This document shows positions 16,632-27,748 of a stretch of 64,000 bases of DNA, one piece after another. Within the stretch, counting starts at the first letter, position 1. Each line of letters starts with the position of its first letter. The notes beneath the pieces are model-generated. The model made no database searches and was not told where the DNA came from. It saw only the letters and a program-made list of their open reading frames with translations. The DNA comes from Telluria beijingensis (GTDB lineage Bacteria; Pseudomonadota; Gammaproteobacteria; Burkholderiales; Burkholderiaceae_D). A program made the translations under genes and the position numbers. Where the stretch lies: contig NZ_CP132480.1 in the NCBI RefSeq assembly GCF_030770395.1, forward strand, positions 2,668,855 through 2,732,854, written 5' to 3'.

Positions 16632-17936
16632 TCAGGCCGGGCCTGCCCCGGCCAATGCCTCGACCAGCACCCCAGGCGCCACCGGCTTGACGAGATAGCG
16701 GTCGAACCCGGCCACCAGCGCGCGTTCGCGGTCTTGCGGCTGGCCGTAGCCCGACAGCGCGATGGCCAGCGGCCGGGTGGCGCCGGGCGCGGCGCGCAGG
16801 CGCGTCATGAGCTCGAGGCCGTCGAGCCCGGGCAGGCCAATATCGCACACGATGACGTCGAAGCGCCCTTCCAGCGCCAGCCTGAGGCCGGCATGGCCGT
16901 CATCCGCGATCTCGACCTGGTGGCCCTCGATCTCGAGCAGCATGCGCAGCACGTCCGATGCGTCGCGGCTGTCCTCGACGATCAGGATGCGGCGCGCGGC
17001 GACGGCGGCGACCGGGGCCCCGGACGTGGTGGCGACCGGCGCCAGGGACTGCGAGCGCGGCAGGCGCACCGTGAAGCTGCTGCCCAGCCCCAGTCCCGGG
17101 CTGGCGGCGCCGACGCTGCCACCATGCATGGTCACGAGGTTGCGCACCACGTTCAGGCCGACGCCAAGGCCACCCTCGGAACGCGCCAGCGAACGCGGCC
17201 CCTGGGTGAACAGGTCGAAGGCGTTCGCGATCGTTTCCTGGGCCATGCCGGTGCCGTTGTCAGAAATGGTCACGGCGACGCCGTCGGCCATCGTCACTTC
17301 GATCCTGCCGCCGTCCTGGGTGTACTTCGAGGCATTGCTGAGCAGGTTGGTGAAGACCTGGGTCAGGCGCACCCGGTCGCCGTCGACCACCAGTTCGGGG
17401 CAGTCGGCGCCGGCCAGGTTGACGACCGCCAGCTCCTGGCCGCGTTCGCGCAGCCGCGGCGCCACCGTGTCGGCCGCGTGCTCGAGGATCTCGGCCAGCC
17501 GCAACGGTTCGACCGTCAGCGTGATCTTGCCGCTGCTCAGGCGCGCGGCGTCCAGCAGGTCGTCCAGCAGGCGCGCCATGTGGTCGACCTGGCGCTGGAT
17601 CACGCTGGTCAGGCGCACCAGCGGGCCGGTGACCAGCGGCGAGCGCTCGAGGAGGCTGGCCGAGACGCTGACCGGCACCAGGGGGTTGCGCAACTCGTGC
17701 GCCAGCATCGCCAGGAATTCGTTCTGGCGGCGATTGGTTTCCTCGGCGTCGTCGCGCGAGGTCTGGGCGTCGACGGCGGCCAGCACCAGGTGCTCGTTGG
17801 CTTCGCGCAGGCTGGCGGCCAGCAGGCTGCTGGACTCCAGATCGCGCCGCAGTTGCGCGTTTTCCTGTTCCAGCGCCGCGATGCGGCGCGCCAGGTCGCT
17901 GTCGCCGAGGCCCGGTGTCGCCGCCATGAGATTCAT
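16632..17936 (-). CDS. Soluble hybrid histidine kinase/receiver, partner of the KaiC-like ATPase
   Basis: This 434-residue protein lacks a signal peptide or membrane helix. It has an N-terminal coiled coil (about 13-70) and a HisKA domain with phosphoacceptor His80 in LAMLAHELRNPLVPVS. The HATPase domain has N-box NLLSNASKYT near 197-206 and G-boxes SDNGTGM and GGLGVGLNVV. A C-terminal receiver (about 315-430) has acceptor Asp365 in VIVCDIGLPG and the KP pair in RYLVKPVAP. There is no sensory domain other than the coiled coil, so its input probably comes from a protein partner. The ATG lies one base after the KaiC-like stop, implying tight translational coupling. No DNA-binding output exists in the operon. 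Confidence 0.9.
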   Translation of the reverse strand: MNLMAATPGLGDSDLARRIAALEQENAQLRRDLESSSLLAASLREANEHLVLAAVDAQTSRDDAEETNRRQNEFLAMLAHELRNPLVPVSVSASLLERSPLVTGPLVRLTSVIQRQVDHMARLLDDLLDAARLSSGKITLTVEPLRLAEILEHAADTVAPRLRERGQELAVVNLAGADCPELVVDGDRVRLTQVFTNLLSNASKYTQDGGRIEVTMADGVAVTISDNGTGMAQETIANAFDLFTQGPRSLARSEGGLGVGLNVVRNLVTMHGGSVGAASPGLGLGSSFTVRLPRSQSLAPVATTSGAPVAAVAARRILIVEDSRDASDVLRMLLEIEGHQVEIADDGHAGLRLALEGRFDVIVCDIGLPGLDGLELMTRLRAAPGATRPLAIALSGYGQPQDRERALVAGFDRYLVKPVAPGVLVEALAGAGPA

Positions 17937-17937
17937 T

Positions 17938-19404
17938 TCAGCGCGTCCCGCGCGCGGTGGGCAGGCCGTGCAGCACGCCCTCGTACTCGGTAGCGGCCGG
18001 GTGGATATGGATGCCGTCGTCGCCGATATGGAATTCGCGCAGGTCGGTGCTGTGGGCGCTGCCGCGCACCTTGACCACCGAGATGAAGCGGCGCAGCTGG
18101 CCGCCGCTCTCGCCGAAGCGCATCAGAACGATGGCGTCGGTGAGGTAGGCGACATCCGCCTGGCCGAACCTGAGCTGGGTGAAGTCGTCGTCCAGGCCCA
18201 TCGTCACCAGCACGCTGACGCCGCGCTTGGCCAGCGACGACAGCATCTGGAACACGGTGGCGCGCAGCTGGTTGCGGCCCTCCGGCGCCAGGTACAGCGC
18301 CAGCTCGGACAGCGAATCGACCACCACCCGGCGCGCCTGGGTGCGGTCGATCGCCTCGTTCATCTCGTCGAGCAGCTCGTCCATCGTGAGGTCGATCTTG
18401 CGGCTCTCGACCATCTGCACGTCGCCGTTGCGCACCAGTTCGGCCAGCTCGGCATTGCGCAGGCGCGACGCGCCTTTCTCGAACGAGACCGCCACCCCTT
18501 TCTCGCCCAGGCGCGCGCCCTCTTGCAGGAAGCGTGTGCCGAGGATGGTCTTGCCGCAGCCGCTGGGGCCCGACACCAGCAGCGAATGCCCTTGCGGCAG
18601 GCCGCCATGGAGCAGCTGGTCGAGGTCGGGCGTGCCGGTCGGGATGCGCGCGGCGTCGCGGTCGACCCGCGCGCCCTGGTGGTGGTCGGCCGCCAGCGGC
18701 GGCAGGATGCGCGGATAGACGCGGATGCCATCGTCGGTGATGCGGAAGGTGTGCGAGCCGCCCAGGTGGGCCTGGCCGCGCATCTTGACCACGCGCATCT
18801 TGCGCACGACGGAATTGTCTTCGTGGACCGGGGTCAGCGAGATCATGCCGTCGGCCACCGTCATGATCGGGCTGGCCTCGGCGTCGCCGTGCTGGTATTC
18901 GCCGATCAGGAACGTCGTGGCCTGCCAGCTCGTCATGCGGGTGCCGAGTTCCTGGATGAAGTGCTGCAGGTCGGCCACGCCCTCGTTGCCGGCGCGCGCG
19001 GTCTGCGCCACCGAGCGGAACGAATCGACGAACACCAGGCTCGGCGAAAAGTCTTCGACTTCCTTCATCAGGCGCGCCAGCACGCCGCTGAAGTCGCCCG
19101 AGCGCAGGTCTTCGGCCAGGTTCACATAGCGCACGCAGGTGCCGACCATGTCCATGTCGAAGAAGCTGTATTGCTGCTGGTAGCGCAGCATCTTCAGCGG
19201 CGGCTCGCCCAGCACGGTGAAGAACAGCGCGCGGCGCTCGTTGCTGGCCAGCGAAAACATGATCTGGTGGGCCAGCGTGGTCTTGCCGGATCCCGGCGGA
19301 CCGGCGATCAGGTTGAAGGAAAACTCGCTCAGCCCTCCTCCCAGGAGAACATCAAGCCCCTGCACGCCTGTGCTCAGCTTGCCAAGGGATACTTTATCGC
19401 TCAT
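17938..19404 (-). CDS. KaiC-like double-domain RecA-family ATPase
   Basis: This 488-residue protein has two KaiC domains. The first has Walker A GPPGSGKT (35-42) and Walker B VFVDS (124-128). The second has GPSGCGKT (279-286) and VVVDS (360-364). Each domain ends with the family strand pattern VVKMRG or VVKVRG followed by SHTF or REF. Cyanobacterial KaiC has 519 residues. Aligning LTDAIVLM with KaiC ITDTIILL puts Ala419 and Tyr420 where KaiC has phosphosites Ser431/Thr432. The paired Glu after the first beta strand is altered in both domains (LGE at 65-67, FEK at 308-310). Clock function is therefore not implied; a regulatory ATPase feeding the adjacent hybrid kinase is more likely. It overlaps the upstream small gene by one base (TAATG). 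Confidence 0.9.
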   Translation of the reverse strand: MSDKVSLGKLSTGVQGLDVLLGGGLSEFSFNLIAGPPGSGKTTLAHQIMFSLASNERRALFFTVLGEPPLKMLRYQQQYSFFDMDMVGTCVRYVNLAEDLRSGDFSGVLARLMKEVEDFSPSLVFVDSFRSVAQTARAGNEGVADLQHFIQELGTRMTSWQATTFLIGEYQHGDAEASPIMTVADGMISLTPVHEDNSVVRKMRVVKMRGQAHLGGSHTFRITDDGIRVYPRILPPLAADHHQGARVDRDAARIPTGTPDLDQLLHGGLPQGHSLLVSGPSGCGKTILGTRFLQEGARLGEKGVAVSFEKGASRLRNAELAELVRNGDVQMVESRKIDLTMDELLDEMNEAIDRTQARRVVVDSLSELALYLAPEGRNQLRATVFQMLSSLAKRGVSVLVTMGLDDDFTQLRFGQADVAYLTDAIVLMRFGESGGQLRRFISVVKVRGSAHSTDLREFHIGDDGIHIHPAATEYEGVLHGLPTARGTR

Positions 19405-19787
19405 TACTTGTGCTCCTGTGCATTCTTCTCTTCCCCGTCACGCGCGGCCGCGTCGAGCAGGCGTCGCGCAAGCGCGTGCCCGATCAGGGACGCCAGCAGC
19501 TCGGTGAACGTCTGGAGCAGGGCCGCATGCGCGGCTTGTGCGTGGTCGGGTGCCACGCTGGCGAGCATCTCGTCCAGCGCGGTGATTTGGGAGTCGCGGG
19601 TCTTGCACGGCGGCGTGTCGGCCAGCCATTTGTATTCGGGACCGACCAGACGGCAAGCTCGTCCGTACAGGGCGCAAAAGCCACTGTCGCCGATGAGCGG
19701 ACCCAACTGGTCAGCCAGGCGGCGCCAGGATTGGATGAGCCGGATATGCTCTTCAGAACGCCCTGGGCCGCCCTTACTCGTCATCAT
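19404..19787 (-). CDS. Small conserved-looking protein upstream of the KaiC-like gene
   Basis: From the ATG at 19787 the product is 127 residues; a TTG at 19805 would add six. It is predicted soluble and mostly helical, with blocks WRRLADQLGPLIGDSGFCALYGRA and, near the C-terminus, LLQTFTELLASLIGHALARRLL. I recall similar short proteins next to KaiC-like and kinase genes in other proteobacteria but know no function. Its stop overlaps the KaiC start by one base, so stoichiometric production with the ATPase is likely. It shows no obvious resemblance to KaiA or KaiB. A TATAAT box lies about 100 bases upstream. Confidence 0.75.
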   Translation of the reverse strand: MMTSKGGPGRSEEHIRLIQSWRRLADQLGPLIGDSGFCALYGRACRLVGPEYKWLADTPPCKTRDSQITALDEMLASVAPDHAQAAHAALLQTFTELLASLIGHALARRLLDAAARDGEEKNAQEHK

Positions 19788-19887
19788 GTCTGGGTTGAAT
19801 AACAATTGCTGCCGTGGTCATCATGAATGGTCCATGCACGCTGCGGTGCGGAATCGCCGGGCGCGTGCCAGGCGAAGATTGACGAAC

Positions 19888-19893
19888 ATTATA
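19888..19893 (-). promoter_or_regulatory. Possible -10 box of the KaiC-like operon
   Basis: A perfect TATAAT on the minus strand lies in the 279-base divergent gap between the KaiC-like operon and the DUF885 gene. No convincing -35 is seen at 16-18 bases, so it may need an activator or may be fortuitous. Confidence 0.35.
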
Positions 19894-20066
19894 TCTTGGC
19901 TTTCTACTATTCCTCGGCAACATGGCAATTAAATCTGTGGCAGACCACGTTCCGATAGCACGTCCATACCAGTATTTACGAAACAAAACATGCGTAGGCA
20001 TGCCCCGATTTCCCCGCTAAGATGTGTACCGCCGAGCAATCATGCTCTTTATTCAGCAGGGGAAGA

Positions 20067-21869
20067 ATGGAAAAGAAGAAGATGGGCGTAGTCATCTCGG
20101 CCGCCTTCGCGGTCATGGGCCTGGCGCTGGCGCCGATGGCGGCCACGGCGGCGGCGGCGCCCGCGGCGGCCAAGGCGGCGCCGGCCGCGAACGCGGCCGA
20201 CCAGCGTTTCAAGAAGATCTATACCAAGGAATGGAAGTGGCGCATCGCCGAGCGCCTGGCGCGCGACGACAGCGCCCCCAATGCGAATCCGGGCTATGCG
20301 CGGGTCGACGCCGCGGCCCAGGAAGCGCGCCGGGTCTACTGGGCCGGCATCCTCAAGGAGCTCGACGCGATCCAGCCGGCCGCGCTGTCGCCTGCCGAGC
20401 GTATCAACTTCGCCGTCTACCGGGCCCAGGTCGCGTCCCTGCACGATGCCCAGCGCTTCCGCGAATACGAGCAGCCGGTGAATGCCGACAGCGCATTCTG
20501 GTCCGACGTCGCCTATGCCGCGCGCCGCACCTTCAAGACGCCGGACGAATACCGCAACTACCTGCGCCTGCTGGAGGCCCTGCCCGCCTACTTCGACCAG
20601 GAGCTGGACAATATGCGCGCCGGCCTGGCGCGCGGCTTCACGCCGCCGAAGGTTACCCTGGCCGGGCGCGAAGGCACGCTGACCTCGGTCGCCGACGCGA
20701 AGACGCCGCAGGACGTGGTGTTCTTCAACCCGTTCAAGGACATGCCATCGACGATCCCCGCGGCCGAGCAGGAAGCGCTGCGCCGGCAGGCGGTGGCCAT
20801 CATCCAGGGCAAGGTGCAGCCGGCCTATGCCAAGGCCCTGGCCTACTTCCGCGACGAGTACGTGCCGAAGGCGCGCACCACGCTGGCGGCCCAGGACATG
20901 CCGGGCGGGAAGGAATACTACCAGTCGAAGATCGTCGAATTCACCACCACCGACATGACGGCCGAGCAGATCCACGCGATCGGCCTGGCCGAGATGGCGA
21001 AGATCCGCGCCGAGATGCACGACATCATGAAGCAGGTCGACTTCAAGGGCGACCTGCAGGCTTTCCTGCATTTTCTGCGTACCGATCCGCAGTTCTATGC
21101 CAGGACGCCGGAAGAGCTGCTCAAGAGCGCGGCCTGGACGTCCAAGAAGTTCGACGCCAAGGCCGACCAGTTCTTCGGCCACCTGCCGCGCCGCCGCTTC
21201 GCGATCATCCCGGTGCCGGCCGACCAGGCGCCGTTCTGGACCGCGGGGCGCGGCGGGCCGGGCACGTATTGGGTCAATACCTATAACCTGCCTGCGCGGC
21301 CGCTGTACAGTCTTCCCGCCCTGACGCTGCACGAGTCGGCGCCTGGGCACGCGTTCCAGATTCCGCTGGCGCAGGAGCAGAAAGGCGTACCGCCATTCCG
21401 CCGCGCCTACATCTCGGCCTATGGCGAAGGCTGGGCCCTGTACACCGAACGGCTCGGTACCGAGATGGACATCTACGAAACGCCGTACGAGGTCTTCGGG
21501 ATGCTGAGCTACCAGGCCTGGCGCGCCTCGCGCCTGGTGGTCGACACCGGCATCCACGCCAAGGGCTGGACCCGCGAGCAGGCCCAGGACTACCTGCTGC
21601 AGAACACCGCGCTGTCGAAGCACGAGGTGGAGACCGAAGTCGACCGCTACATCTCGTGGCCGGGCCAGGCGCTGTCGTACTACCTGGGCCAGATGGCGAT
21701 CCAGGAAGCGCGCGCACGCGCCGAGAAGGCGCTGGGATCGAAGTTCGACATCCGCCACTTCCATGACACGGTGCTGCAGGTGGGCTCGGTGCCGCTGCCG
21801 GTGCTGCAGCAGCGGATCGACCAGTTCATCGCCGATGGCGGACCGAGTCCGTATCCGAAAGAGAGCTGA
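20067..21869 (+). CDS. DUF885-family zinc-peptidase-like exported protein
   Basis: The ATG at 20067 follows GGGGAAG and gives 600 residues with an N-terminal signal-like segment (hydrophobic about 6-26, Ala-rich). The DUF885 family markers are visible: TYWVNTYNLPARPLYSLP, then HESAPGH (putative zinc ligands, HExxxxH type), then ISAYGEGWALYTERLG carrying a conserved Glu. These are typical of a thermolysin-like but uncharacterised peptidase family. It is probably periplasmic or surface-exposed. The 3' end is followed by a perfect hairpin and a REP-like element. Confidence 0.85.
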   Translation: MEKKKMGVVISAAFAVMGLALAPMAATAAAAPAAAKAAPAANAADQRFKKIYTKEWKWRIAERLARDDSAPNANPGYARVDAAAQEARRVYWAGILKELDAIQPAALSPAERINFAVYRAQVASLHDAQRFREYEQPVNADSAFWSDVAYAARRTFKTPDEYRNYLRLLEALPAYFDQELDNMRAGLARGFTPPKVTLAGREGTLTSVADAKTPQDVVFFNPFKDMPSTIPAAEQEALRRQAVAIIQGKVQPAYAKALAYFRDEYVPKARTTLAAQDMPGGKEYYQSKIVEFTTTDMTAEQIHAIGLAEMAKIRAEMHDIMKQVDFKGDLQAFLHFLRTDPQFYARTPEELLKSAAWTSKKFDAKADQFFGHLPRRRFAIIPVPADQAPFWTAGRGGPGTYWVNTYNLPARPLYSLPALTLHESAPGHAFQIPLAQEQKGVPPFRRAYISAYGEGWALYTERLGTEMDIYETPYEVFGMLSYQAWRASRLVVDTGIHAKGWTREQAQDYLLQNTALSKHEVETEVDRYISWPGQALSYYLGQMAIQEARARAEKALGSKFDIRHFHDTVLQVGSVPLPVLQQRIDQFIADGGPSPYPKES

Positions 21870-21880
21870 GGCCAGCACGT

Positions 21881-21903
21881 CGTTACCTCCACTGGAGGTA
21901 ACG
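21881..21903 (+). terminator. Hairpin after the DUF885 gene
   Basis: A perfect 10-base stem (21881-21890 with 21894-21903) has a 3-base loop and lies 11 bases after the stop codon. It lacks a T-run, so it may act as a weak terminator or as part of the adjacent REP-like element. Confidence 0.4.
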
Positions 21904-22005
21904 ACTTCCCGCGAAGGCGGGAACCCAAGTGCGCATGCGCGGCCGCGTCGATTGATGTAGTGACAGGCTGAGAAACTTGGGTCCCCGCCTCCGCGGGGAC
22001 GACGT
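21904..22005. repeat. REP-like palindromic element pair (BIME-like)
   Basis: Two inverted copies of a palindromic unit flank a 45-base spacer. The first has core TTCCCGCGAAGGCGGGAA (21906-21923) followed by CCCAAGT. The second begins ACTTGGG and has core CCCCGCCTCCGCGGGG (21983-21998), ending at GACGACGT. The same core recurs at 48162-48271. The element lies between the convergent ends of the DUF885 and outer-membrane protein genes. Confidence 0.75.
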
Positions 22006-22014
22006 GGCGCTGTT

Positions 22015-22512
22015 CTATTTTTCGAATAGCTTGAACTTCAGCTGGAACGATATCCCGCCGTACAAGCGGTCCTTGTAGTTCGGGATGATCCCGACGTTCA
22101 CGCCGACCCGCTTGTACTCGTAGGTCAGGGTCGGAATCGCGCCAGGGAACCAGCCGCCGTCGCGCGTCTTCGGATAGCCGTCGAAGGCGGCGATCGCCAG
22201 GCCGACCCGCACCGGGCCCACCGCATATGGCTGCCAGATCACGCCCGCATAGTTCGACCAGGCACGGTCGCTGTTGTAGAAGCGGCCCGCGGTGGCGGTC
22301 ATCGTGCCCTTGAAGCGGTACTCGAGGGCCAGTCCCTTGTTATTGTCGTTCAGGTCCTTGTCGCCGTCGAAGTGGGCGGTATAGAAGCCGGTGTCGATCC
22401 ACAGTTCGCTGGTCGGCGATGGGTCGATCCTGGTGAAGAAATCAGCGGCAGGGGCAAGCGGCGCGGCCAGGCAGGCGCCGATGAAGACCAGGGAATGTAC
22501 GGCGCGGCTCAA
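22015..22512 (-). CDS. Outer-membrane beta-barrel-like protein
   Basis: This 165-residue product has a signal peptide (about 1-22, ending APA) and alternating aromatic/polar strands typical of a small, probably eight-stranded barrel: [56 protein letters not shown] and a C-terminal strand ending FKLFEK. The start is a TTG at 22512 that overlaps the def stop (TTGA). No ATG or GTG exists between an upstream in-frame stop and the signal peptide, and CGGAG lies seven bases before the TTG. I do not recognise the family with confidence. Confidence 0.7.
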   Translation of the reverse strand: MSRAVHSLVFIGACLAAPLAPAADFFTRIDPSPTSELWIDTGFYTAHFDGDKDLNDNNKGLALEYRFKGTMTATAGRFYNSDRAWSNYAGVIWQPYAVGPVRVGLAIAAFDGYPKTRDGGWFPGAIPTLTYEYKRVGVNVGIIPNYKDRLYGGISFQLKFKLFEK

Positions 22513-23045
22513 TCGTCGGCTCCGGGATCAAGGTGGGGGAACATCACTTCGGTGAAGCCGAAGCGGGAAAAATCGCGGATCCGCATCGGGTACAGGATGC
22601 CCAGCAGGTGATCCACTTCATGCTGCACCACGCGCGCGTGGAAACCTTCGGCGTCGCGCACGATGCGCCGGCCGAACTGGTCGAAGCCTTCGTAATGCAG
22701 GCGCGTGTACCGCGGCACGCTGCCGCGCAGGCCAGGCACCGACAGGCAGCCTTCGAAGCCCTCTTCCATCTCCTGCGATATGGGCGTGAGCACCGGATTG
22801 ATCAGCACTGTCTCGGGCACCGGCGGCGCGTCGGGATAGCGCTGGTTGCTGCCGAAGCCGAAGATCACCAGTTGCAGGTCGACGCCGATCTGCGGCGCGG
22901 CCAGGCCGGCGCCGTTGGCGGCGTGCATGGTCTCGAACATGTCGGCGACCAGCGCGTGCAGTTCCGGCGTATCGAATTGCGTGACCGGCTGGGCCACGCG
23001 CAGCAGGCGCGGGTCGCCCATCCTGAGTATCTCGCGCACCGTCAT
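22509..23045 (-). CDS. def: Peptide deformylase
   Basis: The 178-residue metalloenzyme removes the formyl group from nascent N-terminal methionine. All three family motifs are present: [10 protein letters not shown] (46-55), EGCLS with metal ligand Cys100, and QHEVDHLLG with His142, Glu143 and His146. Its ATG overlaps the galU stop by four bases (ATGA), so it is the second gene of a galU-def-barrel operon. It is not in the usual def-fmt pair, so it may be a second deformylase of the genome. Confidence 0.94.
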   Translation of the reverse strand: MTVREILRMGDPRLLRVAQPVTQFDTPELHALVADMFETMHAANGAGLAAPQIGVDLQLVIFGFGSNQRYPDAPPVPETVLINPVLTPISQEMEEGFEGCLSVPGLRGSVPRYTRLHYEGFDQFGRRIVRDAEGFHARVVQHEVDHLLGILYPMRIRDFSRFGFTEVMFPHLDPGADD

Positions 23046-23932
23046 GCCCCCCTCCCCTCGAGCAGGCCGGCCAGCGACGCACGGAAGCCCGCGGCCGTCT
23101 CGGGGTGCTTGAGGCCGATGGCGGCGGTGGCCTGCAGGTAGCCCAGCTTGGAGCCGCAGTCGTAGCGCTGGCCGGCATAGCGGTAAGCCAGCACGCGCTC
23201 GGCCTGCATCAGGGCGGCGATGCCGTCGGTGAGCTGGATCTCGCCGCCGGCGCCCTTGCCCAGCGTCTCGAGGTAGCCGAAGATCGACGGCGACAGCACA
23301 TAGCGGCCGACCACGGCCAGCGTCGACGGCGCGTCCGCCGGCTGCGGCTTCTCGACGATGCCGGACACCAGTTCCAGGCCCTCGCGATAGGCCGAGCTGC
23401 TGACGATGCCGTACTGGCGGGTGTGCTCGCGCGGCACATCCTGCACCGCCAGGATGCTGCTGCGCTCGTAGGCGTAGACGTCGGTCATCTGGGCCAGCAC
23501 CGGCTTGTGGCCGTCGGCCGTGTCCATGAAGTCGTCCGCCAGCAGCACCGCGAACGGCTCGTCGCCCACCACCGGGCGCGCGCACAGCACCGCATGGCCC
23601 AGGCCCAGCGGCGACGACTGGCGGATATAGATGCAGTTGACGTTCTTCGGGATCACGCCGCGCACGGTGTCGAGCAGCGCGTGCTTGCCCGCCGCCTCGA
23701 GCTCGGACTCGAGTTCGTAGGCCTTGTCGAAATGGTCTTCGATGGCGCGCTTGTTGCGGCCCGTGATGAAGATCAGTTCGGTGACGCCGGCGGCCACCGC
23801 CTCTTCGACCGCGTACTGGATCAGGGGCTTGTCGACGATCGGCAGCATCTCTTTCGGCTGCGCCTTGGTCGCGGGCAGGAAACGGCTGCCCAGGCCGGCG
23901 ACGGGGAAAACAGCTTTGCGAATGGGGTTCAT
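23042..23932 (-). CDS. galU: UTP-glucose-1-phosphate uridylyltransferase
   Basis: The 296-residue enzyme makes UDP-glucose for polysaccharide, LPS and trehalose synthesis. The nucleotidyltransferase signature [18 protein letters not shown] lies at residues 7-24, followed by [30 protein letters not shown] holds the metal-binding Asp, and EKP and [11 protein letters not shown] complete the family pattern. The ATG at 23932 is chosen; the longer frame upstream is antisense or out of context with ligA. It is separated from ligA by 20 bases on the same strand and may be read through from smc-zipA-ligA. Confidence 0.95.
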   Translation of the reverse strand: MNPIRKAVFPVAGLGSRFLPATKAQPKEMLPIVDKPLIQYAVEEAVAAGVTELIFITGRNKRAIEDHFDKAYELESELEAAGKHALLDTVRGVIPKNVNCIYIRQSSPLGLGHAVLCARPVVGDEPFAVLLADDFMDTADGHKPVLAQMTDVYAYERSSILAVQDVPREHTRQYGIVSSSAYREGLELVSGIVEKPQPADAPSTLAVVGRYVLSPSIFGYLETLGKGAGGEIQLTDGIAALMQAERVLAYRYAGQRYDCGSKLGYLQATAAIGLKHPETAAGFRASLAGLLEGRGA

Positions 23933-23952
23933 GTGTTCACGCGGTGACGGTG

Positions 23953-26304
<2,352 letters not shown>

Positions 26305-27573
26305 TCAGCTGAACAGGCGCAGCGCGCGGGTGGAGCCGGCCGGAATGTCGGCGGCGTCCATCTCCTGGTAGAACTCGAGCACCTGGCCCTTGATCTCGTC
26401 GAGCGCCGCGTCCACCAGCGGCTGGTCGCCGTCGTCGACGATGGTCGCGTCCAGGCGCTGGGTCAGGCCGCGCGCGGTATCGACCATGCGGCCGAAGCCG
26501 TCGCGTTCCGGCGCCACGCACGGCACGTCCAGCAGCAGGGTCAGGCGCGAAGTGGTGTCGGCGCCCAGGGTGACGTTGGTCGACAGCGTGAACAGCAGCG
26601 CGCCATTGCCTTCCTTGTCGGGCATCGCGAAGCGGCCGTCCGGTCGCACGTCGAAGCCGGCGTTTTCGAGCGCGCCGATCAGGGTCGACATCGCCCACGG
26701 CGCGCCATTGGCCGCCAGGTTCACGCCCAGCTGGGCGTCGTGGCCGGCCACGAAACGGTGCAAGGTGCGCGCCTCGCTCATCACCTCGATCATGTCCGGC
26801 ACGTCCGGCTCGGCTTGAATCTCGTCGGCCACCGCGCGCAGGCGGGTGACCAGCTCGGAATATTCGAGTTCGTTCAGCGCCGTGGTGCGGGTCGCCATCT
26901 GGACGCCGGCCTGCAGCTTGGTGTACACGCCGCCGTGCACGATCGGTTCCCAGTCGCCGCTGACGGCGAAACCGATATAGTGGATCGGCTTGTTGCCGAC
27001 GCGGCGCAGCTTCTGCAGCGCCGGCAGGATCTTGTCGCCGCGTAGCGGGGTCTCGAGCGACAGCGGGATCAGGCAGTCGATCAGCGGATCGACCAGGCAT
27101 TCGGCCAGTTCGGCCGGCGGCATGCCGGGACGGGTGCCGGGCAGCGAGGCGGCCAGTTCGTCCTGGGCAGCGCTGGCGCCGGTGGCTCGGTAGGACGTGG
27201 TCGGGGCGCCGGCGGCGGCGACGATCGGCGCCGCCGCACTGGCGGTGGCGACCGGCGCCTGGGCCGGCGCGGCGGGCGGCGCGTCCAGTTGCGGCTCGGG
27301 CTTGACGTCGGCGGGCACGAAGGCGTCAGCATCCAGTACCGGCTCCTTCATGACCACCGGCGCCTGTTGTTCCAGGCCGGTGTCGAGCACCGGCTCGTGG
27401 CGGTCGGCGCCGGGCGCCTGCTCGCCGTCGCGCATCAGGACGTCGTCATGGTCGGAGGCGAAGGCGCGTTCCACGCTCTTGCGCGCCTTGTACTCCTGCC
27501 ATTTGTTATAGGTGATGACGCCGACGACGAATACGCCGCCGGCTGCGATCAGGCTCATTTGGAAATCGGTCAT
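26305..27573 (-). CDS. zipA: ZipA-like cell-division protein
   Basis: The 422-residue protein starts with one membrane helix (about 5-23) and a short basic segment. A Pro/Ala-rich linker of about 130 residues follows. The C-terminal domain (about 280-420) is ZipA-like: GNGALLFTLSTNVTLG, RLTLLLDVPCV and a terminal helix. ZipA tethers FtsZ to the membrane. The position between smc and ligA is the conserved arrangement of this group, which supports the call despite weak overall motif content. Confidence 0.85.
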   Translation of the reverse strand: MTDFQMSLIAAGGVFVVGVITYNKWQEYKARKSVERAFASDHDDVLMRDGEQAPGADRHEPVLDTGLEQQAPVVMKEPVLDADAFVPADVKPEPQLDAPPAAPAQAPVATASAAAPIVAAAGAPTTSYRATGASAAQDELAASLPGTRPGMPPAELAECLVDPLIDCLIPLSLETPLRGDKILPALQKLRRVGNKPIHYIGFAVSGDWEPIVHGGVYTKLQAGVQMATRTTALNELEYSELVTRLRAVADEIQAEPDVPDMIEVMSEARTLHRFVAGHDAQLGVNLAANGAPWAMSTLIGALENAGFDVRPDGRFAMPDKEGNGALLFTLSTNVTLGADTTSRLTLLLDVPCVAPERDGFGRMVDTARGLTQRLDATIVDDGDQPLVDAALDEIKGQVLEFYQEMDAADIPAGSTRALRLFS

Positions 27574-27748
27574 GCTGCATTTGCCTCGATAGCGTCATTC
27601 GCGCCCGACGCCGGTCCTGGCGCGCCGCGAACGGTGATTCAGTAAAAAGCCCCCTGGTGGAGGGCGCCGTGGCCTGCGCCCGCGCCCTGCACGAAAAGGC
27701 ATGCAATCATACCAACTACACGCGCCGGACGCCACGAACTTGGGCCGC

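Noticed and set aside
16632-19787. Cyanobacterial-type circadian clock
   Set aside because: KaiA and KaiB are absent from the window and the KaiC-like phosphosites are not conserved, so a clock role is not claimed.
16762-19932. Plus-strand open frame of 1056 codons
   Set aside because: It is antisense to the KaiC-like operon, with composition typical of a GC-rich shadow frame.
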